The notes: a model not told the origin generated them from the letters alone. 64,000 nucleotides of DNA from Methylophilus glucosoxydans (GCF_042676145.1 NZ_JBHTJW010000002.1:1364001-1428000); one strand, 5' to 3'; shown: positions 1 through 8,381, counted from the stretch's first letter. Numbers and translations are program-made.

Positions 1-646
1 GCCAAGTGGCAACTTCGGCAATGTCTGTGCAGGGCATATTGCGCGCATGATGGGCTTGCCTATTGATCAATTGATCGTTGCTACCAACGAAAATGATGTG
101 CTGGACGAATTTTTCAATACCGGCGTTTATGCGCCGCGTGGTTCAGCCAAGACTTATCATACCTCCAGCCCGTCCATGGATATCAGCAAAGCCTCCAACT
201 TTGAGCGCTTTGTCTATGACTTGGTGGGGCAAGACAGCGCAAGGGTACGCGAGCTGTGGACCGCTGTGGATCATGGGGGCAAGTTTGACCTGAATGCAGA
301 TGGTTATTTTGAGAAAGTGGCTGACTTTGGGTTTGTTTCAGGCCATAGTAACCATGCCAACCGGATGCAAGTCATACGCACTACCAAAGAAAAATATGGC
401 GTGACTATTGATACGCATACTGCCGATGGCTTGAAAGTCGCTCTGGAACACCGTAAGCCAAATGTGCCCATGCTAGTATTGGAAACGGCATTGCCGGCCA
501 AGTTTGAAGATGCCATCGTGGAAGCTCTAGGAGAAAAACCTGAGCGGCCAGCCAGCCTGCAAGGTCTGGAAGAGTTGCCGCAAACCTCGACCGTCATGGA
601 CGTCAGTGTCGATGCGATTAAAGCATTTATCGTCGCCAATACCTAA
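1..646 (+). CDS. thrC: Threonine synthase, C-terminal part (partial at window start)
   Basis: The reading frame is open from base 2 (PSGNFGNVCAGHIARMMGLP) and ends at a TAA at 644-646. The S-G-N-F-G-N segment and the following AGHIARMMGLPI are typical of the pyridoxal-phosphate enzyme threonine synthase, which converts O-phosphohomoserine to threonine in the cytoplasm. The part seen, about 214 residues, is the C-terminal half; the PLP lysine lies outside the window. The Met at 47 is internal and not a start. thyA begins 18 bases downstream with its own GGAG ribosome site, so the two may be cotranscribed. It belongs to the backbone flanking the island. Confidence 0.9.
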   Translation, partial: PSGNFGNVCAGHIARMMGLPIDQLIVATNENDVLDEFFNTGVYAPRGSAKTYHTSSPSMDISKASNFERFVYDLVGQDSARVRELWTAVDHGGKFDLNADGYFEKVADFGFVSGHSNHANRMQVIRTTKEKYGVTIDTHTADGLKVALEHRKPNVPMLVLETALPAKFEDAIVEALGEKPERPASLQGLEELPQTSTVMDVSVDAIKAFIVANT

Positions 647-664
647 ATTAGCGGGAGCCTGTCT

Positions 665-1179
665 ATGCAACAGTATCATGATTTACTGAACCACGTACTT
701 GCGCATGGTCATGTCAAAACTGACCGCACCGGTACAGGCACGATCTCGGTGTTTGGCTATCAGATGCGCTTTAACCTGGCAGAAGGTTTTCCATTATTAA
801 CGACCAAAAAGGTACACCTGAAGTCGATTATTCATGAGCTCCTCTGGTTTTTGCAAGGCAGTACCAATATTGCCTATCTCAAGGAACAAGGCGTCACCAT
901 TTGGGATGAGTGGGCAGACGAACAAGGCAATCTCGGCCCGGTCTATGGTTATCAATGGCGCAATTGGCCCAAGCCGGATGGCAGTCATATTGACCAGATT
1001 TCGCAGGTTATAGAGCAGATCAAAAAGACCCCTGACTCTCGTCGCTTAATTGTGTCTGCCTGGAATGTGGCCGATGTTGAGCGGATGAAGTTGCCGCCAT
1101 GCCATGCTTTTTTCCAGTTTTATGTGGCAGATGGCAAACTGTCCTGCCAGCTCTATCAGCGAAGTGCGGATATTTTTCT
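665..1179 (+). pseudogene. thyA: Thymidylate synthase, 5' fragment interrupted by the island
   Basis: The fragment encodes the first ~171 residues of a classical ThyA (dUMP + methylene-THF to dTMP). It includes the N-terminal RTGTGT phosphate-binding stretch and the catalytic Cys146 in PPCHAFFQF. ATG 665 follows a GGGAG site. Homology stops after QRSADIFL, exactly where other ThyA proteins continue with G-x-P-F-N; the frame then runs about 34 unrelated residues into the island to a stop at 1283-1285. The missing C-terminus is at 38403-38687. Joining residue 170 to the 94-residue 3' fragment gives 264 residues, the E. coli length. Without the C-terminal half this fragment should be inactive. 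Confidence 0.93.
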
Positions 1180-1213
1180 ATTTATCTACCGTAATGCTTT
1201 TGTACATTACATA
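1172..1213. repeat. Left end of island with recombinase-site-like repeats
   Basis: After the thyA break comes an interrupted inverted repeat, GTAATG (1191-1196) and CATTAC (1205-1210), around TTTTGTACA. TGTACATTACATA at 1201-1213 is, as its reverse complement TATGTAATGTACA, a 12/13 match to TATGTAATGAACA at 38371-38383 near the right end. This gives the element subterminal inverted repeats about 17-21 bases from each junction. This is the pattern expected of tyrosine-recombinase arm or core sites; binding is inferred. Confidence 0.55.
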
Positions 1214-1285
1214 AGTCTATTGAGATTTAAAGTATCAAAAATAAACACATTATTCTCGCTTACAGTTATTCCAAATTTAATCTGA

Positions 1286-1706
1286 TCAATTTAAATCTGC
1301 TTTCTTTTCCATAGATATTCAAGCAGATGTCACTTCAAATCCCTGTATTTAATAGGGCCAGAATCTTCAAGTAGTTGCCTCATTCTTATGCTTCTCGTTC
1401 AAATCTTCCTTATCGCTTGAGGTCTCGGAGCACTTGACCTTTGCGGATACTGGATAGCGTATTTGAATCTACTTTTACCCGCGAACTGTTAAATGGCATA
1501 ACACATGCCTGTAACGTTTAATTGAGTGAGACCTGTAAGAATAATTCTTCACAAGTCCTTCAAATAAACCAATTTAAACTTTAATTATGGTTTACAAGTT
1601 TTTTTTGTTGATATATTATTTTCTTATAATGTTGTCGCGATAAATAATAGTTAGCTATTTGATTTTGTAATACATAATCAATGTGTAGCAAAAGTAGAGG
1701 TGCAAA
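1286..1706. other. Left-end non-coding region of island
   Basis: About 420 AT-rich bases with no convincing gene, tRNA or strong hairpin. A TATAAT hexamer at 1625-1630 lies about 75 bases before the recombinase operon and could be its -10 element. The best upstream partner, TTGTTG at 1605-1610, is only 14 bases away, so the promoter call is weak. The operon's ribosome site AGAGG is at about 1696-1700. Confidence 0.4.
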
Positions 1707-2852
1707 TTGATACTCCATACTGCGGATTCCGTTTGCGAGAATGAATACCTGTTCTTTGATAATTTAGAGCGTGTAGTAGAGCTTCCTACAAATTTTCTGA
1801 ATTCAATGGTGGGGTCTCCAAAATCAAGAAGTAGATGCACGTTAGACTTATATTCAAAACGGTTGAAAGACTTTTGTAGTTTTCTCGAGTCGCATAGAGT
1901 CTTTGGGCAGGTAACAGTGGACCAAGCAATCGTTGGATTAAATTTGACTATCATCGACGATTTTTATAAGCATTTAATAAATAAAGGGCTGGCAGCAAGC
2001 ACTGTTAGAGGTTATGAATCTCTTATTAAGTCTTTTACAAATTGGCTGGCTAGCGAGAGCTCAGGGAAAGTACACAAGAAATCACTATATTGTAATTCTG
2101 GTTTTCGAACCTCAAATCCGTCAAAAGGAATACCTAGATATTTATTACCCAACGAAGTTATTCAATTATCAAAAGGAATGCGTTGGGAGATCCAAAGGCT
2201 TATCACACATTTTATTTTCGACACTGGAGTTCGCGTATCAGAAGTTCTTAGAGTCACTCAAGATGATATTCCAAATATGGAAAACTATCCTGAGACTGAT
2301 GATTATTTTCCATTAAGGATAAAGGGTAGCAAGGGGCGAAATGGTGCGTACAAAATGAGAGATACAATCATTTCTAGACCACTCTTGGTCAGATTGAATC
2401 GCTACTTTAATTCAAAATCATACATGTTTGCTAATTATGTCCCAAATCCAAAACAAGCAAGACCAGCTTTTTTTAATGTATATGGAGAGGAGCTAACCAT
2501 TAAAGCAATACAAAAATTTATGGATGATGCTGCTCACAGGGCAGGTCTAGGTAAGAAAGTGTCACCTCATAGACTAAGACACGGTACCGCAATATCTATA
2601 CTGAAAGCAAAAGAAAGTGGAAGCTTTCTAGATAACCTTTTATATCTTCAGAAAATGCTCGGACACGCTAGCATTAAAACAACCGAAATCTATACTCAGA
2701 TTCCAGTAGCCTTGCTACAAAAGCTAAGAGAAGCATCAAATAACCCTCTTATGATTAAAAGGATAGAAGAGTCGGAAAAAATCTTTAAGGAAACGTACAT
2801 TAGAGCACGTGAATTACCACCCATAAAAAAAATTGGAGTGAAAGTTGAATAA
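1707..2852 (+). CDS. Tyrosine recombinase 1 of the island (TnpA-like)
   Basis: A 381-residue site-specific integrase. An N-terminal SAM-like core-binding domain (about 35-125) precedes a catalytic domain with the full tyrosine-recombinase set: Arg176 (TGVRVSE), a KGSKGR beta-hairpin lysine, His288-x-x-Arg291 (SPHRLRH), His320 (LGHAS) and nucleophile Tyr329 (TEIYTQ). It should cut and rejoin DNA through a 3'-phosphotyrosine. The TTG start at 1707 is preceded by AGAGG at 6-base spacing; no nearer ATG fits. The end overlaps the next gene by 8 bases, so the two are translationally coupled. Size and position match TnpA of Tn554-type elements. It is probably the lead catalytic subunit. Confidence 0.88.
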   Translation: MILHTADSVCENEYLFFDNLERVVELPTNFLNSMVGSPKSRSRCTLDLYSKRLKDFCSFLESHRVFGQVTVDQAIVGLNLTIIDDFYKHLINKGLAASTVRGYESLIKSFTNWLASESSGKVHKKSLYCNSGFRTSNPSKGIPRYLLPNEVIQLSKGMRWEIQRLITHFIFDTGVRVSEVLRVTQDDIPNMENYPETDDYFPLRIKGSKGRNGAYKMRDTIISRPLLVRLNRYFNSKSYMFANYVPNPKQARPAFFNVYGEELTIKAIQKFMDDAAHRAGLGKKVSPHRLRHGTAISILKAKESGSFLDNLLYLQKMLGHASIKTTEIYTQIPVALLQKLREASNNPLMIKRIEESEKIFKETYIRARELPPIKKIGVKVE

Positions 2853-4710
2853 TAGCTCGAACATAACTCCTTTAGATATTGAAAAATTTGGGAAGCCACC
2901 TGCGGCTACTTCAGGTAATCCATATGCACAGATCATTTGGTTATTCGATAAAAGGGCAAGCAGAGCTGCTACAAAAGAAACCAGATCAACCTATATGGGA
3001 GCAAAAAGAAAATTATTGATTTACTTGAAGGAGCAGCATGGAAATAGGCCTTTCATTTTAAAAGAACATATTGATGAATTCTTTTTTGTCCGATTGAAAA
3101 AAGTTACTGACTTACATGGAAATGTAAAAAGTGACCTACCAAAGCTCGCGTCTCATACCTTAGTAAGTTTTCTGAGCGCGGTACGGCAAACTTTAAAGGA
3201 AGCATTTGCACAAGATTTGCTTTCATGTCATTCGATACTGAATGCAAATACAAAATCCGGCTTTAGAGAAACTAATGCTCATAAAGACTATTCGGATAAA
3301 GAGCTAGAACAAATATTGACAGCCGTAAATTCAGAAATGAGAGTTGTCCTACGAATCCTTGCCGGCTACACCTCCCTAAAGCCAGGCGAAGGGAAAGACC
3401 CGCGAATTAAGTCTGAAACTAACCCAAATGCGAGACTTAATGATCCTGGTCATGGCTGGAAAATTAAAGCCAATCTTCAATGGTATTTTGAAAATGTTAT
3501 GAAGGGTAATGCCAGCTTTTTAAATCAGTCAGAGGATAGTTCAAAACACAAGAATTTTTACTTTCATGCCAGTAATACCCACGGAGGTATTCAGAATGTC
3601 TACCACAGCTGGGGCGTAACTCCATTTATAGGGAGAAATTTGATTATGCCTACGGTTGTGAATTTGATATACCTCACTGGATTAAATCCAGACTCTTTAC
3701 TCAACCTGAGTCTAGATTCGTATGTTGATGAGCATCCATTAACAAACATGCCTTACATAAAGTTTGAAAAAAAACGCTCTGGAGGGGAAAAGGAGCTGCA
3801 CCTCTCATTGTTAGATAGTTTGGATGAGCAACCTCTTAAAAGAAAGCAAGCTATTAATGTTAAGAAAGCTTTTGACACATTAGTTGCTTTAACACAAACC
3901 ATGCGAGATGGATTGCAAGATGAATGCGAACTTAAAAATAGATTGATAATTTATGAGGCAGGGAGTCGAAAAAAGTATGGTGAGGTAATTGGGCTGAGTT
4001 CCGCACAAACTTCAAATTGGTGTAGAGAAATAGTTAATAAATATGATTTAAGAAATGATGATGGAGAACCGTTGGAGTTTAATTTGGTGAGATTTCGCTC
4101 AACTAAATTAACCAATATGGCTCTTTCGGGTCGTGACCTTTTTGAAATTCAGCAGGTTGCTCGCCACAAAAGTATTACAACTACTCTTATGTATATAAAT
4201 AAGAACAGACTTGACATTCCAATTCGTAAAGTTGTGAGTGAGGCTTTGCAGAGAATTAGGGAGAATAGAGCTGACTATACAAACGAGTGCTCCACAAAGA
4301 TAAGTACGGCTCCCGAATATCAACCAATCAAGATTTATAAGGGATTGGTTGCAGATTGTAAAAACACCTACGATCCACCTGACTCTGTAAAAAGATTGCA
4401 AGGGTATGTTCAAGGTTCCGCATGTACTAGATTCAATATGTGTCTTTTTTGTAAAAACGTGATCTTATTAAAAGAGCACCTCCCAGTGTTAGCAGCCTAC
4501 CGAAGTCAACTCTTGGACTTACAGAACAACAATATTCAAAATCTACCAAATGCAGATCATTACGATAAAACTCTCGAGTTATTAGAGCAACTTTTCGATC
4601 CAGACGAAAGCGAGTTCGATTCTGATGTTCTTGAATGGGCTGTCGAAATGTCCGAGACGCTAGACGTTGTAATTGACCCTCTAATCTATCATGGAGTAAC
4701 CCGTGATTGA
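2845..4710 (+). CDS. Recombinase 2 of the island (TnpB-like, degenerate active site)
   Basis: A 621-residue protein starting at TTG 2845, with GGAG about 6 bases upstream, inside the end of recombinase 1. The C-terminal half has the tyrosine-recombinase fold signature: ARHKSITTTLMYIN gives His441 and Tyr450 at the usual 9-residue spacing. By my alignment the first catalytic Arg is Asn281 (TGLNPDS instead of TGxRxSE) and the HxxR box is V415-R-F-R418, so His is lost. A Cys cluster C-TRFNM-C-LF-C follows near residues 530-540, possibly metal binding. It may be structural or only partly catalytic. It overlaps recombinase 3 by 8 bases. Family assignment is firm; activity is inference. Confidence 0.8.
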   Translation: MNNSSNITPLDIEKFGKPPAATSGNPYAQIIWLFDKRASRAATKETRSTYMGAKRKLLIYLKEQHGNRPFILKEHIDEFFFVRLKKVTDLHGNVKSDLPKLASHTLVSFLSAVRQTLKEAFAQDLLSCHSILNANTKSGFRETNAHKDYSDKELEQILTAVNSEMRVVLRILAGYTSLKPGEGKDPRIKSETNPNARLNDPGHGWKIKANLQWYFENVMKGNASFLNQSEDSSKHKNFYFHASNTHGGIQNVYHSWGVTPFIGRNLIMPTVVNLIYLTGLNPDSLLNLSLDSYVDEHPLTNMPYIKFEKKRSGGEKELHLSLLDSLDEQPLKRKQAINVKKAFDTLVALTQTMRDGLQDECELKNRLIIYEAGSRKKYGEVIGLSSAQTSNWCREIVNKYDLRNDDGEPLEFNLVRFRSTKLTNMALSGRDLFEIQQVARHKSITTTLMYINKNRLDIPIRKVVSEALQRIRENRADYTNECSTKISTAPEYQPIKIYKGLVADCKNTYDPPDSVKRLQGYVQGSACTRFNMCLFCKNVILLKEHLPVLAAYRSQLLDLQNNNIQNLPNADHYDKTLELLEQLFDPDESEFDSDVLEWAVEMSETLDVVIDPLIYHGVTRD

Positions 4711-6646
4711 TAAAGCGAAGAAAATTGATATTAAATCCGTAATAGAGAATGACTTCAACTTTGACGAGGAGTTTTATGTTTCCAAGAAGTCTAAATTTCA
4801 GGACGACTTTTGGGATTTTTTTGATGAAAGCTTAACTAGACAAACATCAGTACCAATTTCTCGGCTTCAGATAAATTGGGAAAACTATAGATGTCATGTT
4901 TCTGGTGATTCAAATGAAGCCCGGTCAATTCCAGACCAGCTAATATATGAGTTGAAAATACTTACAGCGATAAGTTATCTTGTTGACAGTAGTCTAAAGG
5001 GAAAAGGATGGGTAAAGCCACAAACAGTTATTGTAATGGTCAAGATTCTGGCACGCTTTTTCTCAGCAGTTTATAAAGAAAGTTTAATTTCATTACGTTC
5101 TCAATCAGGAAGTCTGAGTCATATTTCATCAATAACGGATATTAGGCTTCATGACATTGCGGAGACTCTTAAATCATATTCCTTCAAAGATGGTAAGGCT
5201 TTAAAAAAGGGTTTAAAAGACCTTACAAGCCCAATCGTAACCAGATATTTGGGTAAAGGGGTGCTCTGGACTAATACTGATATTGAGGCGCTAGCTTTTA
5301 AGTATGAAACGCAGCGGACGGACTACAATCCGGTAATGCCAAATGATTTATTTAAATTCTTATCTAACCGTGCCTGTGGAGAGGTTAAAGGCTTTTTAAA
5401 TTGGCTCAATATTGAAGCGGCTGATAATGGCCATGCTGAAATACCAAAACATAAAGTTCTTGAATGTTCTTCGGGTGGGAATTTGGTCTTTGAAGACTAT
5501 ACAAATATAAGGAAAATTGACCGAGAAATTTCAGCGGCTTTAAGCAAGAAGCGTCATTTTGGAACTATCAAATTGAGAGCAAAATTCAAAGAGGATCACG
5601 GAATATTACTTAGTGATGTATTAGATTACATTTACAAGGTCCAGCGGGCAGCTTATACCATAATCGGAATGTATACAGGGGCCAGGTATTCGGATTTGAC
5701 CACCTTTCAAGTAGGCTGTATCAAGAAACATCATGGTATTTATGTGTTGCTGGGCACATTAGTTAAAAGCCAGGATGACCTGTCACCAGAAGAAAATGAC
5801 ATATGGCCAGCGATACCAATAATGCGAGATGCATTGCGATGTCTCGAAGAAATTTCAAGAGTGACATTCAATCCATATTTGATTTCTAGCAGAGAAACTG
5901 TACCAATTGGAGTAAAGCCAACACCTCTAAGCATTACCGGATTTGTTGGAAGTATGAATAATTATTTGCGGGAAATCGATACCACAGAAAGATGGCGAAG
6001 TTGGGTTATCAGTTCTCACCAACTTCGTCATAGTCTTGCGAACCAACTTGCTAGAGCTGATTTGGGTTTAATGTTTATTGCCCATCAATTGAAACATTTA
6101 TATTCTGCATTGAATGCAATACCCCCGTCAGTTACTTTGATGTATGGGAATATTGCTGATATTTCTGCTCAAAGAGCGAGGCAGACGACTAACGCATACA
6201 CCGAGATTGCTTCAAGCCTTTATGATCCCGATACGCCAGTTGCTGGAGGTGGGGCTGAGGAATTCAAACAAAGAAGAAGGGTATATTTTCAAGGCATGGC
6301 CGCTCAAGGCTGGTCCAAAGAAATGCTAATGGCTCAGCTTTCAAAACAAGGTATTCCTTTTGCTAGTGTCGGCACTGGCTATTGCGGAGGTCGTAGGGAT
6401 CGTTTACTGAAAGACGGGACAAAAGAGACAAGTCCCTGCATTGGTTCGCTTCAATGTAATCCAGGAAAGTGTAGCCAAGCAATTATTACATCAACGCATG
6501 TGCCTCAGTGGAAGCGAATTTATGAGCAAAATATACAGATGGCTCATGATGATGCTTTCGCTCACGCTAAAGACGTTCATTTAACTGCTGCTTTAGAAGC
6601 TAAGATGGTTCTAGAAAGTCTCGGAGAAAAAGTTGAAAATAGTTAA
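4703..6646 (+). CDS. Recombinase 3 of the island
   Basis: A 647-residue protein with a GTG start at 4703 (GGAG upstream), overlapping recombinase 2 by 8 bases. The catalytic residues look complete: Arg328 (TGARYSDL), His439-x-x-Arg442 (SSHQLRH), His465 (LKHLYS) and Tyr481 (TLMYGN). The gap between the last His and Tyr is 16 residues instead of about 9, so the final helix pair contains an insertion. A C-terminal four-Cys cluster (YCGG ... SPC ... LQC ... GKC, about 570-600) suggests a zinc-binding module. With recombinases 1 and 2 it forms a three-integrase set. It probably acts in excision and integration of the island at thyA. Tn554 has two such proteins, so the third is unusual. Confidence 0.83.
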   Translation: MIDKAKKIDIKSVIENDFNFDEEFYVSKKSKFQDDFWDFFDESLTRQTSVPISRLQINWENYRCHVSGDSNEARSIPDQLIYELKILTAISYLVDSSLKGKGWVKPQTVIVMVKILARFFSAVYKESLISLRSQSGSLSHISSITDIRLHDIAETLKSYSFKDGKALKKGLKDLTSPIVTRYLGKGVLWTNTDIEALAFKYETQRTDYNPVMPNDLFKFLSNRACGEVKGFLNWLNIEAADNGHAEIPKHKVLECSSGGNLVFEDYTNIRKIDREISAALSKKRHFGTIKLRAKFKEDHGILLSDVLDYIYKVQRAAYTIIGMYTGARYSDLTTFQVGCIKKHHGIYVLLGTLVKSQDDLSPEENDIWPAIPIMRDALRCLEEISRVTFNPYLISSRETVPIGVKPTPLSITGFVGSMNNYLREIDTTERWRSWVISSHQLRHSLANQLARADLGLMFIAHQLKHLYSALNAIPPSVTLMYGNIADISAQRARQTTNAYTEIASSLYDPDTPVAGGGAEEFKQRRRVYFQGMAAQGWSKEMLMAQLSKQGIPFASVGTGYCGGRRDRLLKDGTKETSPCIGSLQCNPGKCSQAIITSTHVPQWKRIYEQNIQMAHDDAFAHAKDVHLTAALEAKMVLESLGEKVENS

Positions 6647-7130
6647 CAAATCAAGTCTTCCTCAGGCTCTTGAAGAAAAAAATCAAGCTGACTTTATTAC
6701 GGTTACAAATAGGATTTCTGATGCTTTACAGAAAATATCCTCTAATCCTAAACTCAAACCTACACAGTCAGTGCTTGCTAGATTGTCCAAGGTTAGCAGA
6801 GGTACTCTAAATAATAGAGTTTGGCCTTTAGAAAAGCTTGAAGAGATCAAAAGCCAAAGAAAAGATTTAGTAAAACTCGTTGAGAGTGAGAAAGAAAGTA
6901 CAATCCCACCTCTGCCGAGCCTAAGCTTAGAAGAGCGCCTGAATTGTAGCCGTGAGGAAGTTCGCGTTTGGAAAACAAAAGCAGATCAGTATGCCAAAGA
7001 CAATGAGCACTTAAGACATCTTCTTGAAGTTCAGACTAGAAGAGTCAACTTATTGCAGTCTAACCTAGAGAATTCAAACGATCCTCTTTTAAAGAATGTA
7101 ATTGAGTTTAATACAATAAAACCAATTTAG
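6633..7130 (+). CDS. Small HTH/coiled-coil protein of the recombinase operon (TnpC-like)
   Basis: A 165-residue protein starting at TTG 6633 (GGAG upstream), overlapping recombinase 3 by 14 bases and ending the operon. Residues about 44-62 (QSVLARLSKVSRGTLNNR) look like a helix-turn-helix. From about 95 to the end the sequence is strongly charged and heptad-like (EERLNCSREEVRVWKTKADQ ... LRHLLEVQTRRVNLLQ), suggesting a coiled coil. In Tn554 the third gene, tnpC, is a similarly small DNA-binding helper that affects insertion orientation and frequency. The same accessory role is inferred here from position and architecture; there is no sequence proof. Confidence 0.7.
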   Translation: MKIVNKSSLPQALEEKNQADFITVTNRISDALQKISSNPKLKPTQSVLARLSKVSRGTLNNRVWPLEKLEEIKSQRKDLVKLVESEKESTIPPLPSLSLEERLNCSREEVRVWKTKADQYAKDNEHLRHLLEVQTRRVNLLQSNLENSNDPLLKNVIEFNTIKPI

Positions 7131-7131
7131 A

Positions 7132-7521
7132 TTACTTGAATTTTATAATCGGTTTAAAAGTTAATTCGCTTTCAACTTTTAATCCTAAAGAGTCAACTAA
7201 AAAAGTATCTTCGTTAGCTAATTCATAGCGATATACTATATTTTCAATTCCTTCATGAAAATATTGTGCAAGTGATACTCCTCTTAATCTTGCCAAACTC
7301 CAATCGCTTGTATTATTCAAACAGTAAGGAATAACGACGTATGCTTTGTTTATCTCATTTCCTGAAGCAAAGTCAGTTAGCTTTATAAAATCTGCGATTA
7401 AATGAGTTTTAGAAAAACTGATATCTCCAGAAACACCTTCCTCCTCTCTCACCTCACAAAGAAACCAAGGGGAATAGTCAACAAGTTCAATACTGTTTTT
7501 TTGATAAAAAGAAAAAAACAT
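7132..7521 (-). CDS. Unknown 129-residue protein in XRE locus
   Basis: Starts at ATG 7521 and ends 1 base from the end of the recombinase operon on the other strand. It is not recognised. It has no signal peptide or membrane segment; the sequence is mixed alpha/beta in character, with aromatic and acidic residues (SPWFLCEVREEEG, SDWSLARLRGVSLAQYF). It lies 21 bases downstream of the XRE regulator on the same strand and is probably cotranscribed with it. A toxin, an immunity factor or a partner of the divergent gene at 7932 are all possible. AT-rich composition agrees with acquired DNA. Confidence 0.55.
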   Translation of the reverse strand: MFFSFYQKNSIELVDYSPWFLCEVREEEGVSGDISFSKTHLIADFIKLTDFASGNEINKAYVVIPYCLNNTSDWSLARLRGVSLAQYFHEGIENIVYRYELANEDTFLVDSLGLKVESELTFKPIIKFK

Positions 7522-7542
7522 AAATGCTATCCAAATAGTAAG

Positions 7543-7824
7543 TCATAGATCTGAATGGTATTTAGCTAGGTCCTCTTTAACTATGGAAATCAGATATTCA
7601 AACGAATGATTCACATCCATGTTTAGATAAGTCTGGACAATCAAACTGATAGGATGGACACCTACAACTTTGGCTATATCATCAATTTTCTCTAAAGTTG
7701 GAGAAACATGACCTTTCTCAATAGAACCTATATATGTACGACTAGTACCAAAGTCTCTATGTGTAATCCCGTTTGACTTTCTAAATCCCTTCAAAGTAAT
7801 TCCGAACGCAATTTTGGTATCCAT
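7543..7824 (-). CDS. XRE-family transcriptional regulator
   Basis: A 93-residue DNA-binding protein. The helix-turn-helix spans about residues 8-62: LKGFRKSNGITHRDFG, RTYIGSIEKGHVSPTLEKIDDIAKVVGVHP. The ATG at 7824 has a GGAG site 6-7 bases upstream. It is the first gene of a minus-strand pair with the unknown gene at 7132-7521, divergent from the gene at 7932. A perfect 16-base palindrome in the shared control region is the likely operator. Such small XRE repressors often control toxin-antitoxin or defence loci; that role is inferred. Confidence 0.8.
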   Translation of the reverse strand: MDTKIAFGITLKGFRKSNGITHRDFGTSRTYIGSIEKGHVSPTLEKIDDIAKVVGVHPISLIVQTYLNMDVNHSFEYLISIVKEDLAKYHSDL

Positions 7825-7858
7825 ATGTACTCCAGGCTGATGCTGGGAGTATAGGATA

Positions 7859-7902
7859 TTGCGAGTTTCTCAAAAGTAGCATTACACTATATATAGTGTC
7901 AA
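7859..7902. promoter_or_regulatory. Divergent promoters with a perfect palindromic operator
   Basis: ACACTATATATAGTGT at 7884-7899 is a perfect 16-base palindrome. Plus strand: TTGCGA (7859-7864) and TACACT (7883-7888) are 18 bases apart, so the palindrome covers the -10 box. Minus strand: TTGACA (7902-7897) and CTACTT (7879-7874) are 17 bases apart, so the palindrome fills the spacer. One repressor dimer could therefore shut both promoters. The XRE protein encoded next door is the obvious candidate. Confidence 0.65.
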
Positions 7903-7931
7903 CAAATAAAATAAATTTTCGAGGTATGAAG

Positions 7932-8381
7932 ATGACGAATTTGAATGAAGAGAGTTTTGGAATTGATTTAATCCCTAAGAGTTTAGATGACGTAATCAGA
8001 AGAAATCGAGATCAGCTTAAATTGGAGAGAGTGTCACTAAATGATTTGGTACACTTAAACTCAAATCTGAAATTTACCTGTATTAATGGCGTTATCCAAG
8101 ATGCCTTTTTTTACAAACGAGTGATATCGGCACATCCAATTGAACACGTTTTTTTAGTAGGATTTATTCAAAATGATGAAGGTAAAAATGCTTATCATAC
8201 CTCTCCGATAAAGTATTTCGATAAGCAAAATAATGCAGTTCTGACGGCATCAGGATCGTATTATCTTATAGAGAGTTATCTAATAGGAGAGCCAAAATTA
8301 GATTTCCTTTTGCATATTTGCAGTGTGGCTCATCGAGATAACTGGGGAGCATTTTTTGGTGTGCTTGAAGTGTTCTATTAG
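7932..8381 (+). CDS. Unknown 149-residue protein, divergent from XRE regulator
   Basis: The frame is open from GTG 7896, but that codon lies inside the operator palindrome. ATG 7932 has GAGG at a 7-base spacing and is preferred. The product (MTNLNEESFGIDLIPKSLDD ...) has no signal peptide or membrane segment and is not recognised. The middle reads like a compact beta-rich domain (HVFLVGFIQNDEGKNAYHTS; GSYYLIESYLIGEPKLDFLL). The two transcription units share one control region with the XRE gene, so regulation is probably joint. Function is unknown; with the two minus-strand genes it may form a small autoregulated module. Confidence 0.55.
   Translation: MTNLNEESFGIDLIPKSLDDVIRRNRDQLKLERVSLNDLVHLNSNLKFTCINGVIQDAFFYKRVISAHPIEHVFLVGFIQNDEGKNAYHTSPIKYFDKQNNAVLTASGSYYLIESYLIGEPKLDFLLHICSVAHRDNWGAFFGVLEVFY

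Noticed and set aside
1180..1285. Extension of the thyA 5' frame by about 34 residues
   Set aside because: The residues after IFL have no ThyA similarity and come from the island end; this is read-through of a broken gene, not a fusion protein.
7896..7931. GTG 7896 as start of the divergent unknown gene
   Set aside because: It lies within the operator palindrome and -10 region and lacks a ribosome site; ATG 7932 has GAGG at good spacing.
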